The notes: generated by a model from the sequence alone, not told the origin. 64,000 bases of DNA from Serratia entomophila (GCF_021462285.1 NZ_CP082787.1:3162001-3226000); one strand, 5' to 3'; counted from the stretch's first letter, positions 25,937 to 34,552 are shown. Translations and numbers: made by a program.

Positions 25937-26860
25937 CTATTGCACCAGCGCCAAAGCGCGTTTCTGCTGGCTGCTGCTGCCGGCGATCGACAACAGCAGG
26001 TCTTTCACCGCCAGCGCGGGGCCAGACAGCGCATGCTCGCTGGCAACGCACAGCGATAACGGCACCGACAGCGTTGGCGCATTGATGCGCGCCATCCAGG
26101 CCTTGGCCGGCCCAATCATCCCCCGCGCCACCGACTCCGGCAAAATGGTGGCGCCCAGGCCGCTGGCGATCGCCGCGTTCAGGGTGCCGGAGGATTCGAT
26201 TTCCCCCACCACGTTGGCCGCCAGCTTGCGCAGCGCCATCGCGTCTTCCACCTGGCTGCGCACCACATCGCCTTCGCGCGGCAGGAACAGGTTCAGCCGC
26301 GCCACGTCCAGCAGCTCGACGCTGTTGCCGGGGCTGGGCACCGCACGCGTCGCCACCAGATAAAGATCCTCCCTCATCAGCACGGTGGCCTGCAGGCCAG
26401 GCGGCATTTTGGCGCCGTAAATCATCGCCATGTCCAGCGTCTGGTTAGCCACCTGCCCGGCCAGCGCCGAGCCGATATTTTCATTCAAACTGAGCAAAAT
26501 GCCCGGGTGCCGATCGCGCACCGCCTGCAGCAGCGGCAACGCCAGCTGCGAAGCCACGCTGCCCGGCGCCAGCCCGACGGACACCTGGCCGCTCATCGCC
26601 TGCCCGGCGCTGTTGACCGCGCTTTGCGCCTGCTCGCACTGGCGCAAAATGGTCTGGGCATGGGCGTAGAGGATGTTACCGGCTTCGGTCGGCTGCACCC
26701 CGCGCTTGGTGCGGATCAGCAGTTGCTGCTTAAGCTCCCCTTCCAGCGTCGCCAACTGCTGGCTGAGCGCCGGCTGGGCGATATGCAGTACCTCCGCCGC
26801 CTGAGTCAGGCTGCCGATATCGACGATTTTCACGAAATACTTCAGACGCCTGAGATTCAT
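25937..26860 (-). CDS. nac: Nitrogen assimilation regulator Nac (LysR family)
   Basis: About 307 residues from ATG 26860, with GGAGG eight bases upstream. The N-terminus RRLKYFVKIVDIGSLTQAAEVLHIAQPALSQQLATLEGELKQQLLIRTKRGV is nearly identical to Klebsiella Nac as I remember it, and the match continues through ILRQCEQAQ and GEIESSGTLNAAIASGLGATILPES; the rest is more diverged. Nac links the Ntr system to sigma-70 promoters during nitrogen limitation. A sigma-54 promoter and an NtrC-like site lie upstream, as expected for nac. Position near amn and tRNA-Asn matches E. coli. Confidence 0.9.
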   Translation of the reverse strand: MNLRRLKYFVKIVDIGSLTQAAEVLHIAQPALSQQLATLEGELKQQLLIRTKRGVQPTEAGNILYAHAQTILRQCEQAQSAVNSAGQAMSGQVSVGLAPGSVASQLALPLLQAVRDRHPGILLSLNENIGSALAGQVANQTLDMAMIYGAKMPPGLQATVLMREDLYLVATRAVPSPGNSVELLDVARLNLFLPREGDVVRSQVEDAMALRKLAANVVGEIESSGTLNAAIASGLGATILPESVARGMIGPAKAWMARINAPTLSVPLSLCVASEHALSGPALAVKDLLLSIAGSSSQQKRALALVQ

Positions 26861-26906
26861 TATTATTGCCTCCGTCATGCCGCTACACTGCGTATGGCTA
26901 AACAGC

Positions 26907-26922
26907 AGCAAGATCCGGGCCA
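26907..26922 (-). promoter_or_regulatory. Sigma-54 promoter of nac
   Basis: Read on the minus strand the bases are TGGCCCGGATCTTGCT, one mismatch from TGGCACGN4TTGCT, with GG and GC at the correct -24/-12 spacing. Transcription would begin near 26896, leaving a 36-base leader before the nac ATG. Confidence 0.82.
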
Positions 26923-27013
26923 GAATCTGAAGAAAAATAACGCATTGTTAATTAAAAGAAACCCGGCAGCCCTTCCGCGGCCGCACGCCAATTTGCCACC
27001 CGGAGCGGCAGCC

Positions 27014-27030
27014 TGCACCAACATAAGGCA
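27014..27030. promoter_or_regulatory. Candidate NtrC-binding site upstream of nac
   Basis: TGCACCAACATAAGGCA carries one perfect NtrC half-site (TGCACCA) and a partial second half. Its centre is about 126 bases upstream of the predicted nac start, within the range where NtrC enhancers of sigma-54 promoters lie. Only one half is strong, so the call is tentative. Confidence 0.5.
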
Positions 27031-27061
27031 GCAGACCGGCGATCCCGGGGCAATCAGTTAA

Positions 27062-27287
27062 TTAAATTTATGAATATATGAAATGAGATTAAATAGCCAT
27101 AAAATAAATAATATTAAGAAAATAAAACCATATATTTTATGCTTGCTGGAGTAATCATCCTTAAAATAAGAATAATACAACTTTTGTGCGCAACGCTTAT
27201 CCGACAATTTGAACCATCAAAAACAAACCGATACCGCTTTTAAACAGGAAAAATCCTAATTACCGCCGCCACGCCTGCACCCAAAAA
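27062..27287. other. AT-rich gene-free stretch upstream of hcp
   Basis: The sequence between the nac control region and the hcp promoter is strongly AT-rich (runs such as ATAAAATAAATAATATTAAG) in an otherwise GC-rich window, with no open frame. Such DNA often marks acquired genes silenced by H-NS; that role here is inference. Confidence 0.6.
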
Positions 27288-27330
27288 TTGACAGCCCGGA
27301 ATGCCATTGCTAGACCATAAGCTAGCTTAT
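27288..27330 (+). promoter_or_regulatory. Promoter of hcp with a 14-base palindromic operator candidate
   Basis: A perfect -35 box TTGACA (27288-27293) is followed after 17 bases by an extended -10-like TGCTAGACC (hexamer 27311-27316). Overlapping the start region is a perfect 14-base palindrome, ATAAGCTAGCTTAT (27317-27330), suited to binding a dimeric repressor. The hcp ribosome-binding site AAGGAG follows. Confidence 0.55.
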
Positions 27331-27347
27331 CAATAAGGAGATCTACA

Positions 27348-27830
27348 GTGGCTATCGATATGTACCTCAAGGTTGACGGCATCAATGGCGAATCTACGGA
27401 TGCAAATCACAAAAATTGGATAGATGTTCTGTCATTTTCCTGGGTCGCGCAGCAGCAAGGCAATATGTCGGTTGGCGGCGGCGGCGGTACTGGCAAGGTA
27501 GTCTTTCAGGATTTGCAGGTCTATGCGCTTATCGATAAAGCGACCCCGGCCATATTGGGCTACTGTTCGGCCGGCAAGCACGTCACCAAAATCGAACTGT
27601 CGGCGTGCAAGGCCGGCGGCAGCCAGGTGGAATACGTGAATATCGCGCTTGAAGACGTGTTGGTCACCTCTACCCAGTTCACCGGGGTAGATTCCAACGA
27701 TGGCATCAATATTCTGTATACCTTCCAGGCGTCGAAAGTTCAGGTCAAATACTACGAACAGTCTGGCCAAGGGGGTAAAGGCGCCGAAAGTTCTACCGGC
27801 TGGGATATTAAACAAAACAAAGCGTTATAA
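27348..27830 (+). CDS. hcp: Hcp family type VI secretion tube protein (orphan)
   Basis: A 160-residue Hcp protein starting at GTG 27348, with AAGGAG seven bases upstream. Typical blocks: MAIDMYLKVDGINGESTDANH, IDVLSFSWVAQQ, GTGKVVFQDLQVYALIDKATPAI and a C-terminal GWDIKQNKAL. Hcp forms hexameric rings that build the T6SS tube and can carry small effectors in their lumen. No other T6SS structural gene is in the window, so it is an orphan copy that would use a system encoded elsewhere. An unrecognised gene follows nine bases later, as effector genes often do behind orphan hcp genes. Confidence 0.95.
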   Translation: MAIDMYLKVDGINGESTDANHKNWIDVLSFSWVAQQQGNMSVGGGGGTGKVVFQDLQVYALIDKATPAILGYCSAGKHVTKIELSACKAGGSQVEYVNIALEDVLVTSTQFTGVDSNDGINILYTFQASKVQVKYYEQSGQGGKGAESSTGWDIKQNKAL

Positions 27831-27839
27831 GGCGGCCGT

Positions 27840-28715
27840 ATGATGGAAAAACCGGCTCTGGCATACACCGCGCGGGCGTTGAGCACCGATAAGGTGTCCG
27901 CCGCTCATACAAGAACCATCATCCAACTGATTGGCACCATGAACTCGGTTGATAAAAATACCGTTTTTTTTGAATGCGACAAAAATGAAAAAAGCGCCAT
28001 TTTTTTCATCAATGAATACAGCAGAGCATTCAGAGAACGGAGCACCCGACAGGATCGTGAAGCCAACCCCAATCCGGTGACGGCGCAAAACGCCATTAGC
28101 CTGGCAAATAATTACCATCAATACCCCGTCAACAGGGTCAGAAACAACGACATGCTGAACCGGAATATCTACGATGCCAACTTCAGCAGAAACCTGAATA
28201 TCGCCAGCCTGTTATGCGGGGCCGGCGCGGCGATGGGCACCATGCTGCATTTCATGGTCGACTCCAGCAAATATATCAAAATCCCGGCGGGCGCCATGGC
28301 TATCGTGGCCGCGTTTTCCGCGCTGGTGACCAAGCTGGGTGAAACGCAAATTGCGAAAAACAAAGAAATAATAGAAAAAATCGGCAACATCATCAAAGCG
28401 GAAAAAGAAGGCGGCGAGCTGCTCGATAAGCTCAGAAGCAAGCTTAATGAAAACAAAACCGCTAACAGCATCCGCTTCACCAATATCGTCGGCCGGCAGC
28501 GGCATCTCAGCGCGCCAGATAAAACGCAGCTGAACGCCCTGATGGATATGCTCCCCGGCTCCACCAAAAGCAGCATCGACTTTCTGGTCTCCGAACAGGG
28601 CGTCGGGCACAGCACCACCGATGTGGTGTATGCCCATGTCAAAGACAGAGAGACCACCGTTAACCTGAGCGGCACGGCGATCTCCGCGCTCTACGAAATC
28701 ATTGAGGAAATCTGA
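27840..28715 (+). CDS. Unrecognised two-helix membrane protein linked to hcp; candidate T6SS effector
   Basis: A 291-residue protein starting at ATG 27840, nine bases after the hcp stop. I do not recognise the family. Residues 1-115 are polar and lack a signal peptide. Residues about 119-139 (IASLLCGAGAAMGTMLHFMV) and 148-165 form two hydrophobic segments separated by a short KYIKIP turn, a hairpin seen in pore-forming toxins. Residues 166-210 are charged and probably coiled coil (KEIIEKIGNIIKAEKEGGEL). The C-terminal 80 residues are soluble-looking. AT content is higher than in neighbouring genes. Placement right behind an orphan hcp suggests delivery by T6SS; a membrane-targeting toxin is inference. 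No clear immunity gene follows before the tRNA. Confidence 0.7.
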   Translation: MMEKPALAYTARALSTDKVSAAHTRTIIQLIGTMNSVDKNTVFFECDKNEKSAIFFINEYSRAFRERSTRQDREANPNPVTAQNAISLANNYHQYPVNRVRNNDMLNRNIYDANFSRNLNIASLLCGAGAAMGTMLHFMVDSSKYIKIPAGAMAIVAAFSALVTKLGETQIAKNKEIIEKIGNIIKAEKEGGELLDKLRSKLNENKTANSIRFTNIVGRQRHLSAPDKTQLNALMDMLPGSTKSSIDFLVSEQGVGHSTTDVVYAHVKDRETTVNLSGTAISALYEIIEEI

Positions 28716-28819
28716 TGCGGCCGTGCGGCGCATTTGCGCAGGGCCGCACCAACAAAAGCCATAAAAAGCAGCAAGTTGAATAATCTTGCAGCAAACGATG
28801 CGCCAACGCGTTTTCATGC

Positions 28820-28848
28820 TTTACAAGCCGCAGGCGCGCCGCTATTAT
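28820..28848 (+). promoter_or_regulatory. Sigma-70 promoter of the second tRNA-Asn gene
   Basis: TTTACA (28820-28825) and TATTAT (28843-28848) are spaced by 17 bases. From CGCCCCGTTCACACGATT onward the leader is the same as that of the first tRNA-Asn copy, while the promoter itself differs. Confidence 0.88.
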
Positions 28849-28866
28849 TCGCCCCGTTCACACGAT

Positions 28867-28942
28867 TCCTCTGTAGTTCAGTCGGTAGAACGGCGGACTG
28901 TTAATCCGTATGTCACTGGTTCGAGTCCAGTCAGAGGAGCCA
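28867..28942 (+). tRNA. tRNA-Asn, anticodon GTT (second copy)
   Basis: Identical over all 76 bases, including CCA, to the copy at 10975-11050. It corresponds by position, after amn and nac, to one of the E. coli asn tRNAs of the nac/cbl area, sites known to receive genomic islands. Confidence 0.98.
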
Positions 28943-28951
28943 TATTTAGAG

Positions 28952-28985
28952 ACGCCCGCCTAAGGAAACTTAAGCGGGCGTTTTG
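28952..28985 (+). terminator. Rho-independent terminator of the second tRNA-Asn
   Basis: CGCCCGCCTAAG pairs with CTTAAGCGGGCG across GAAA with one imperfect position, followed by TTTTG. Clearly related to the terminator of the first copy but with a few changed stem bases. Confidence 0.87.
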
Positions 28986-29052
28986 TTTTTTGGCGTTTTT
29001 GATCGGCGATCCCCGCTGTCGCGGCCTGACAAATACCCTGCCGTTAACGGCT

Positions 29053-29943
29053 TCACCCCGGCCCCTCACTTCCTGCCGCCAGCAGCGGTACCAACACGTC
29101 GCTGATGGGCGTAGGAATACCCAGCGAGTGCCCATAACGCTGTATCACGCCGTTGCGGATATCCCACTCCAGTGGGCGGTTGGCCTGGCGGTCAGCGAGA
29201 ATGGAGGTGCCTAAATCCGCAGGGGCACGATGAAAACCGTCAAGGATCTCCTGCGGAACGTTATCGCTCAGTAACGCCCCCTTTGCACGCGCTACGGCCA
29301 GACACTCGCGCAAATAAGCCAGCGCCAGTTCAGTGATATCCCCCCGCGCGAACATTCCGGCACGGCGATTCGCCAGTACCATCAGACCAGCGACCGCGTT
29401 CTGCAGCAGTTTGCGCCAGGCGATAGAGATAAAGTCGGTTGACAGCTCAACCGCGCAGCCTGTGCCTTTGAGCACATCGGCTATTCGTTTTGCTTCGGGA
29501 ACATCCGGCAGCGTAAGGCGCGGTTTGGCACGCAGCCAGACTGAGGCATCCGGTTCGCGCTGTGCCGGGAACCACACGACCGAAGGCAGTATCTTCGCAC
29601 CCTTGACGTAGGGTTCCAGCAGGCTTTCCTGTTCGACACCATTTTGCAGTGCGCATACAAGGGTATTTTCATCGCACAACGCAGCCAGCCAGTTGGCGCT
29701 GTCAGCTACCTGGGTGGTTTTCACCGCAACAAAAACCAGATCGAACGGGCCGCTGATAGCCGCCGGATTGCTCAATACCGGCCCCGGCACCACGACTTGC
29801 CCCTCATCGTGGCGTAAAATCAACTGCGGATGCGCGGTACGCCCGCAAAGGACTGGCGTTCGGTCAACTTCATGCAGTACAGCGGCGATGGTGGTACCGA
29901 TGGCACCCGGACCGATAAGGGCAAGTGTAGGTTGGTCAGACAT
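29053..29943 (-). CDS. 2-dehydropantoate 2-reductase family protein (ApbA/PanE-like)
   Basis: A 296-residue oxidoreductase with the N-terminal dinucleotide motif ALIGPGAIGTTIAAVL, the substrate-domain block AWRKLLQNAVAGLMVLANR (with the conserved Lys and Asn of ketopantoate reductases), and a C-terminal segment containing ILADRQANRPLEWD then YGHSLGIPTPISD. It would reduce a 2-oxo acid with NADPH in the cytosol; true PanE activity is not certain because many paralogues act on other substrates. It is the first gene after the second tRNA-Asn, convergent to it. A LysR fragment lies upstream. Confidence 0.85.
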   Translation of the reverse strand: MSDQPTLALIGPGAIGTTIAAVLHEVDRTPVLCGRTAHPQLILRHDEGQVVVPGPVLSNPAAISGPFDLVFVAVKTTQVADSANWLAALCDENTLVCALQNGVEQESLLEPYVKGAKILPSVVWFPAQREPDASVWLRAKPRLTLPDVPEAKRIADVLKGTGCAVELSTDFISIAWRKLLQNAVAGLMVLANRRAGMFARGDITELALAYLRECLAVARAKGALLSDNVPQEILDGFHRAPADLGTSILADRQANRPLEWDIRNGVIQRYGHSLGIPTPISDVLVPLLAAGSEGPG

Positions 29944-30000
29944 CTTGTGTTCTCCTGATTTGATTCGCGCACAAGGGGGCGAGCACCGCGCCTGCAGGCG

Positions 30001-30171
30001 TCAGGCCGAGGGTTTACCGCGCTCAAAAAGCGGTAACCTCCAGATTTTCAACTGATGGCCGCCTGCGCTTTGCGTAATGAGAAGTTCTGCCGCGGCTGAA
30101 GCCAAGGTGGTGTGGCGGGTAGCGGCTTCAAAAGTGCGCAGCGTGGCCGTTGGGGGGAGATCGCGCATCAT
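30001..30171 (-). pseudogene. Truncated LysR-type regulator (GcvA-like N-terminus)
   Basis: From ATG 30171 a 56-codon frame reads LPPTATLRTFEAATRHTTLASAAAEL then LITQSAGGHQLK and LPLFERGKPSA before a stop. This is the GcvA-type winged helix with the second-helix alignment partly lost; the remaining 240 residues of a regulator are absent. It lies 58 bases upstream of the PanE-like gene and probably once regulated it. The rest of the 29944-30359 gap holds no gene I can support. Confidence 0.75.
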
Positions 30172-30359
30172 TCCGTTCCTGTTAATGAGCTAATACTCAT
30201 AACACCATATGCCGGAAGCGCAGCAAAAGGTAGAAGTAAACATCGAGCGCGTTGCAAGCCAGGAACCTTAACGACTGCGTAATAGTTCCCGGCATCGCTA
30301 CATTGCCGCAGACTGGCCTGCCCTATAGAAGCCGTCAGTACAGGCCAGTGTTGCGCCGG

Positions 30360-33300
30360 CTAGGCTACCTGCTTTTCATTCCGCTGCTGATTGTCGGGAC
30401 GTATCCTGAACCAGATGGCGTACATTGCAGGCAGGAACACCAACGTGATGATGGTGCCGCCAAACGTCCCGCCAATCAGGGTATAGGCCAGCGTTCCCCA
30501 GAACACCGAGTGCGTCAGCGGGATAAACGCCAGAATGGCGGCCATCGCGGTGAGCAACACCGGCCGGGCTCGCTGCACCGTCGCCTCCACCACCGCATGG
30601 AAAGGCGCCAGCCCTTCCCGTTCGTTGTGATGGATCTGCCCTATCAGGATCAGCGTGTTGCGCATCAGTATGCCCGACAGCGCAATCAGCCCTACCAGGG
30701 CATTGATGCCAAACGGCTGGTTAAAGAGCAGCAGCGTTGGCACCACGCCAATCAGCCCCAGCGGCGCGGTGAGGAATACCATCACCATCGCCGACATCGA
30801 CCGCACCTGCAGGATAATAATCAACAACGTCATGGCGATCATGATGGGGAACAGCGGCGCCATGGCTTTGGTGGCTTTCCCTGATTCTTCAATCGAGCCG
30901 GCCTGCTCGATACGGTATCCGGCCGGAAGCTTATCGATGACCGGCTGCAACGCTTTCATGATTGTCGTGGAGACATCCGGCGGTTGCAGATTTTCGGCAA
31001 TATCTCCCCGCACGGTAATGGTCGGGGTACGATCGCGACGACGCAGAACAGGATCTTCCATTCGCACCTCAACATCCCCTATCTGAGATAGCGGAATGCG
31101 CTGACCGGCAGCACCCACCAAGGTAAAGCCGGCTATTTTTGCCGGATCGAGCCGGATATCTCCCGCCGCGCGCCCCATGACCTGCACCGAACGGATATCT
31201 TCACGCACCGAGGTGATCGGAATACCCGAGAGCAGAAACTGAAGCTGCTGCGCGACCGCATTCGATGTCAGCCCCACCGCCTGAAGGCGGTCCTGATTGA
31301 GCGTGAAATGCAGCACCGGCACCCGCGGGCCCCAATCGGTGTTGACGGTCCTCATCATCGGGCTGGTCTGCATCACCCTTTCCACCTCGCCTGCAATTTC
31401 TCGCAGTTGGGTGGGGGCCGGCCCCATAACGCGGTAAGCTACCGGATAAGGTGAATACGGGCCAAACACCAGTTGCGTCACGCGTACGCGCGCCTCAGGC
31501 GCCAGCCCGCCGGCCACCGCTTCGCGCAGTCTGAACTTGAGCGCCTCGCGCGCTTCCTGGCTGCCCGTCAGCACGACAATTTTCGCAAACGAGGGATCGG
31601 GCAGCTCCGGCGCCATGGCCAGATAGAAACGCGGTGAGCCCTGCCCGATGTAAGACGTGACGATTTCTGCCTCTTTCTGCTTTTTCAGCCAGTCCTCGAT
31701 TTTCGCCGTTGCCGCACTGGTCTGTTCAATGGAGGTGCCATAAGGCATCTGCACTTCAACCAGGACCTCCGGGCGGTCAGAGGTAGGGAAAAATTGTTTT
31801 TTAACCAGCCCCATGCCAAGAATGGCCAGGGTAAACACAGCGATCACCGTGCCCGCCACCGCCCATTTCCGGGCGACAACGCGCGTCAGCAATCGGCGAA
31901 AGCGGTTGTAATTTCGGGTGTTGTAGATAGCCGCATGCCCACCCTCAACCTTTTTGAGGTTCGGCAGCATCTTCACGCCCAGATAAGGCGTAAACACCAC
32001 CGCCACCACCCAGGAAGCAATCAGGGCGATACCCACGATCCAAAACATATTGCTGGTGTATTCACCGGCGGTGGACTGTGCGAAACCGTTGGGCATGAAA
32101 CCGACGGCGGTGACCAAAGTACCCGCCAGCATTGGGGCGGCGGTGTGGCTCCAGGCATAGGCCGAGGCTTTGATACGGTCGTAGCCCTCTTCCATTTTCA
32201 CCACCATCATTTCGATGGCGATGATGGCATCGTCGACCAGCAACCCGAGCGCCAGGATCAATGACCCCAGGGTAATACGGTCGAAGTTTTTGCCGGAAGC
32301 CTCCATCACCACGAAGACGATAGCCAGCGTCAACGGCACCGCCGCCGCAACCACCACGCCCACGCGCCAGCCCATACTGACGAAGCACACCACCATCACC
32401 ACCAGCAGCGCGACGAAGAATTTGATCATGAACTCGTCAACGGCGGAGCTGATGTTGACTGACTGATCGGTGACCTTGGTCAGGGTCATGCCCAACGGCA
32501 TGCCCTCATTGATTTTGGCCGCTTCCGCATCCAACGCCTTACCCAAATCCAGACCATTCCAGCCGTCACGCATTACGATGCCCAGCAACAATGCCTGCTC
32601 TCCCTGATTGCGGATCATGAAGGTCGCAGGATCTTCGTAGCCGCGTTCAACCGTTGCCACGTCCGAAAGCTGCAGGGTTCTGCCCTGTACGACAATCGGC
32701 GTTTCGCGGATTTTCGCCAGTTTGTCAAAGGCACCGTCCAGGCGAATAAAGACCTGCGGCCCTTGGGTGTCAATCGAACCGGCGGGCGTCAATAGGTTCT
32801 GGTCGTTGAGGGCGGAGAAAATATCCTGAGGAGAAATGCCCAGCGTGGCCAGCCGGTCATGCGAGAACGAGACAAAGATGCGTTCAGGCTGCTCACCGAT
32901 AATATTGACCTTTTTCACACCCGGCACATGCAAAAGACGCTGGCGCAAAGATTCCGCATCGCGGACCAATATTCGCTGCGGCTCCCCTTTCGCCTTCAGC
33001 GCAAAGAGCGCAAAGGTCACGTCGGCGAATTCATCATTGACCATCGGCCCGATGACGCCCGCCGGCAGGTTTTTGGCTTCATCGCCAAGCTTCTTGCGCG
33101 CCTGATAGAATTCTTCCTGCACCTGCGAAGGCGGCGTGCTGTCCTGCAATGACAGCGTGGTAAACGCCAGACCGGCACGCGTGTAAGTCTCGCTACGGTC
33201 ATACCATTTGAGCTCCTGCATGCGCTTTTCAATCGGCTCTGCAACCTGATCCTGCATCTCTTGCGCGGTAGCGCCCGGCCAGGCAGAAATCACCGTCATC

Positions 33301-33446
33301 TGCTTGACCGTGAAGGGCGGATCTTCCGCCCGTCCCAGTTCGAAGAACGAGAGAATGCCCGCGACCGTAATCAGGAGAATAAGGAACAGTGTGATTGAGC
33401 GCTCGCGAACGGCAAGCGCTGAAAGATTGAATCGCCCCTCGCTCAT
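30360..33446 (-). CDS. RND efflux transporter permease
   Basis: A 1028-residue inner-membrane pump with the standard RND plan: one N-terminal helix (ITLFLILLITVAGILSFFELGRAEDPPF), a periplasmic loop, six helices, a second periplasmic loop and five final helices. The paired proton-relay aspartates of helix 4 are in LALGLLVDDAIIAIE. Other family marks are SAWPGATAQEMQDQVAEPIE and MRNTLILIGQI near the end. It belongs to the group of MexB/AcrB relatives with looser similarity, as seen in TriC-type pumps. The adaptor gene overlaps its start by four bases. Substrate unknown. Confidence 0.93.
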   Translation of the reverse strand: MSEGRFNLSALAVRERSITLFLILLITVAGILSFFELGRAEDPPFTVKQMTVISAWPGATAQEMQDQVAEPIEKRMQELKWYDRSETYTRAGLAFTTLSLQDSTPPSQVQEEFYQARKKLGDEAKNLPAGVIGPMVNDEFADVTFALFALKAKGEPQRILVRDAESLRQRLLHVPGVKKVNIIGEQPERIFVSFSHDRLATLGISPQDIFSALNDQNLLTPAGSIDTQGPQVFIRLDGAFDKLAKIRETPIVVQGRTLQLSDVATVERGYEDPATFMIRNQGEQALLLGIVMRDGWNGLDLGKALDAEAAKINEGMPLGMTLTKVTDQSVNISSAVDEFMIKFFVALLVVMVVCFVSMGWRVGVVVAAAVPLTLAIVFVVMEASGKNFDRITLGSLILALGLLVDDAIIAIEMMVVKMEEGYDRIKASAYAWSHTAAPMLAGTLVTAVGFMPNGFAQSTAGEYTSNMFWIVGIALIASWVVAVVFTPYLGVKMLPNLKKVEGGHAAIYNTRNYNRFRRLLTRVVARKWAVAGTVIAVFTLAILGMGLVKKQFFPTSDRPEVLVEVQMPYGTSIEQTSAATAKIEDWLKKQKEAEIVTSYIGQGSPRFYLAMAPELPDPSFAKIVVLTGSQEAREALKFRLREAVAGGLAPEARVRVTQLVFGPYSPYPVAYRVMGPAPTQLREIAGEVERVMQTSPMMRTVNTDWGPRVPVLHFTLNQDRLQAVGLTSNAVAQQLQFLLSGIPITSVREDIRSVQVMGRAAGDIRLDPAKIAGFTLVGAAGQRIPLSQIGDVEVRMEDPVLRRRDRTPTITVRGDIAENLQPPDVSTTIMKALQPVIDKLPAGYRIEQAGSIEESGKATKAMAPLFPIMIAMTLLIIILQVRSMSAMVMVFLTAPLGLIGVVPTLLLFNQPFGINALVGLIALSGILMRNTLILIGQIHHNEREGLAPFHAVVEATVQRARPVLLTAMAAILAFIPLTHSVFWGTLAYTLIGGTFGGTIITLVFLPAMYAIWFRIRPDNQQRNEKQVA

Positions 33447-34552
33447 GGCTGGCTCCCGGCGGCGCCGGCATCGCTCTGTTCGGCCATGCGTACGGCCTCA
33501 CCGTCATGCAGCAGATGCGCTCCCAGAGCGACCACCTGTTCACCCGGCTTGAGGGAACCGATCACCCTTGCGGCATCGTCACCCAACCCCAGCACCTGAA
33601 TGGGCCGCCATGACACTTTTGCCGGTTTACCCGAAATACCCCAGACACCCGGCCCTCTACCCGGATCATAGATTGCCGCTATAGGTACCTGCATCACCTC
33701 ATGAGCTGTTTTATCTTCTGCAATATGGAGAGTAACAGTGGAGCCCAGAGGCGCGCTGGCCAGCGCCCCCTCAAGCACATATCTCGCCTCGAAGGTGCGC
33801 GTCACAGGATCGGCCGCATCGGAAAGGAGCCGCAGCTTCGCAGGGACTGACCCTTTATCGGCCCCGTACAACGTCGCCTCGGCTTCGCTTTCGCGATCCG
33901 GGCGCAGCGTCTCGGGCAACTGCACGATGGCCTCGCGTTGCCCTGCCCTGGCCAGCCGGACCACCGGCTGCCCTGCACCGACAACCTGACCGGGTTCAGC
34001 CAGCGTCTCCATGACCACGCCGTCGGCGTCGGCCAGCAGCACGGCGTAGCCCGTCGCGTTTTGCGCCACATTCGCCTGCGCCTGAGCAGCGCTGAGCTCG
34101 GCTTTGGCCGTCTCTGCTGCGGCCTTTATCTGATCGTAGGCCGATGCCGACACTGCACCTGACGCAACCAGCCCGCGATAACGCGCCTCGTCATTGGTAG
34201 CTTGTCTTGCCCGGGCTCGCGCAGCCGCGACGGCCTGTTGCTGAGCCTGCGCCTGCAGGTTCAGGTCAGCGGGATCCAGACGCATCAATGGCTGGCCGCG
34301 TTTAACGGTCTGGCCGGTATCCACCAGACGCGCAAGGATTTTACCCTGCACTCTAAAACCGAGATCGCTTTGAGTTCGGGCAACGACAACGCCGGTGAAT
34401 GCACGCGAGGAATCGACGGCGCTCACCACGGTCGCAACCCTGACAAGAGGAGGTTGGTTACGTGGATCGTCGACGCTGGAAGCGTCACCGCACGCCACCA
34501 GGGCGAAAGATAACAGGCAAACAGCAAGGCGAGCAGATTTTAGCCGAGGCAT
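33443..34552 (-). CDS. RND efflux periplasmic adaptor lipoprotein (membrane fusion protein)
   Basis: A 369-residue adaptor with a lipoprotein signal peptide ending in SFALVACGD (lipid-anchored Cys21). The barrel-sandwich block is split as usual: ARTQSDLGFRVQGKILARLVDTGQTVKRGQPLMRLDP, then a coiled-coil hairpin (about residues 100-165, VAAARARARQATNDEARYRG), then GYAVLLADADGVVMETLAEPGQVV. It links the RND pump to an outer-membrane channel. The TetR-type gene lies upstream on the same strand. The cognate channel gene appears to survive only as a fragment at 35334. Confidence 0.92.
   Translation of the reverse strand: MPRLKSARLAVCLLSFALVACGDASSVDDPRNQPPLVRVATVVSAVDSSRAFTGVVVARTQSDLGFRVQGKILARLVDTGQTVKRGQPLMRLDPADLNLQAQAQQQAVAAARARARQATNDEARYRGLVASGAVSASAYDQIKAAAETAKAELSAAQAQANVAQNATGYAVLLADADGVVMETLAEPGQVVGAGQPVVRLARAGQREAIVQLPETLRPDRESEAEATLYGADKGSVPAKLRLLSDAADPVTRTFEARYVLEGALASAPLGSTVTLHIAEDKTAHEVMQVPIAAIYDPGRGPGVWGISGKPAKVSWRPIQVLGLGDDAARVIGSLKPGEQVVALGAHLLHDGEAVRMAEQSDAGAAGSQP

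Noticed and set aside
24375..26051. A 558-codon minus-strand frame across amn
   Set aside because: It is the reverse of amn with random-looking composition; amn is certain from its motifs.
10975..28942. The two identical tRNA-Asn genes as ends of one 18-kb mobile element
   Set aside because: The DNA between them contains ordinary enterobacterial genes (opgB, amn, nac) without integrase or phage genes, and several Asn tRNAs in this region are normal in E. coli.
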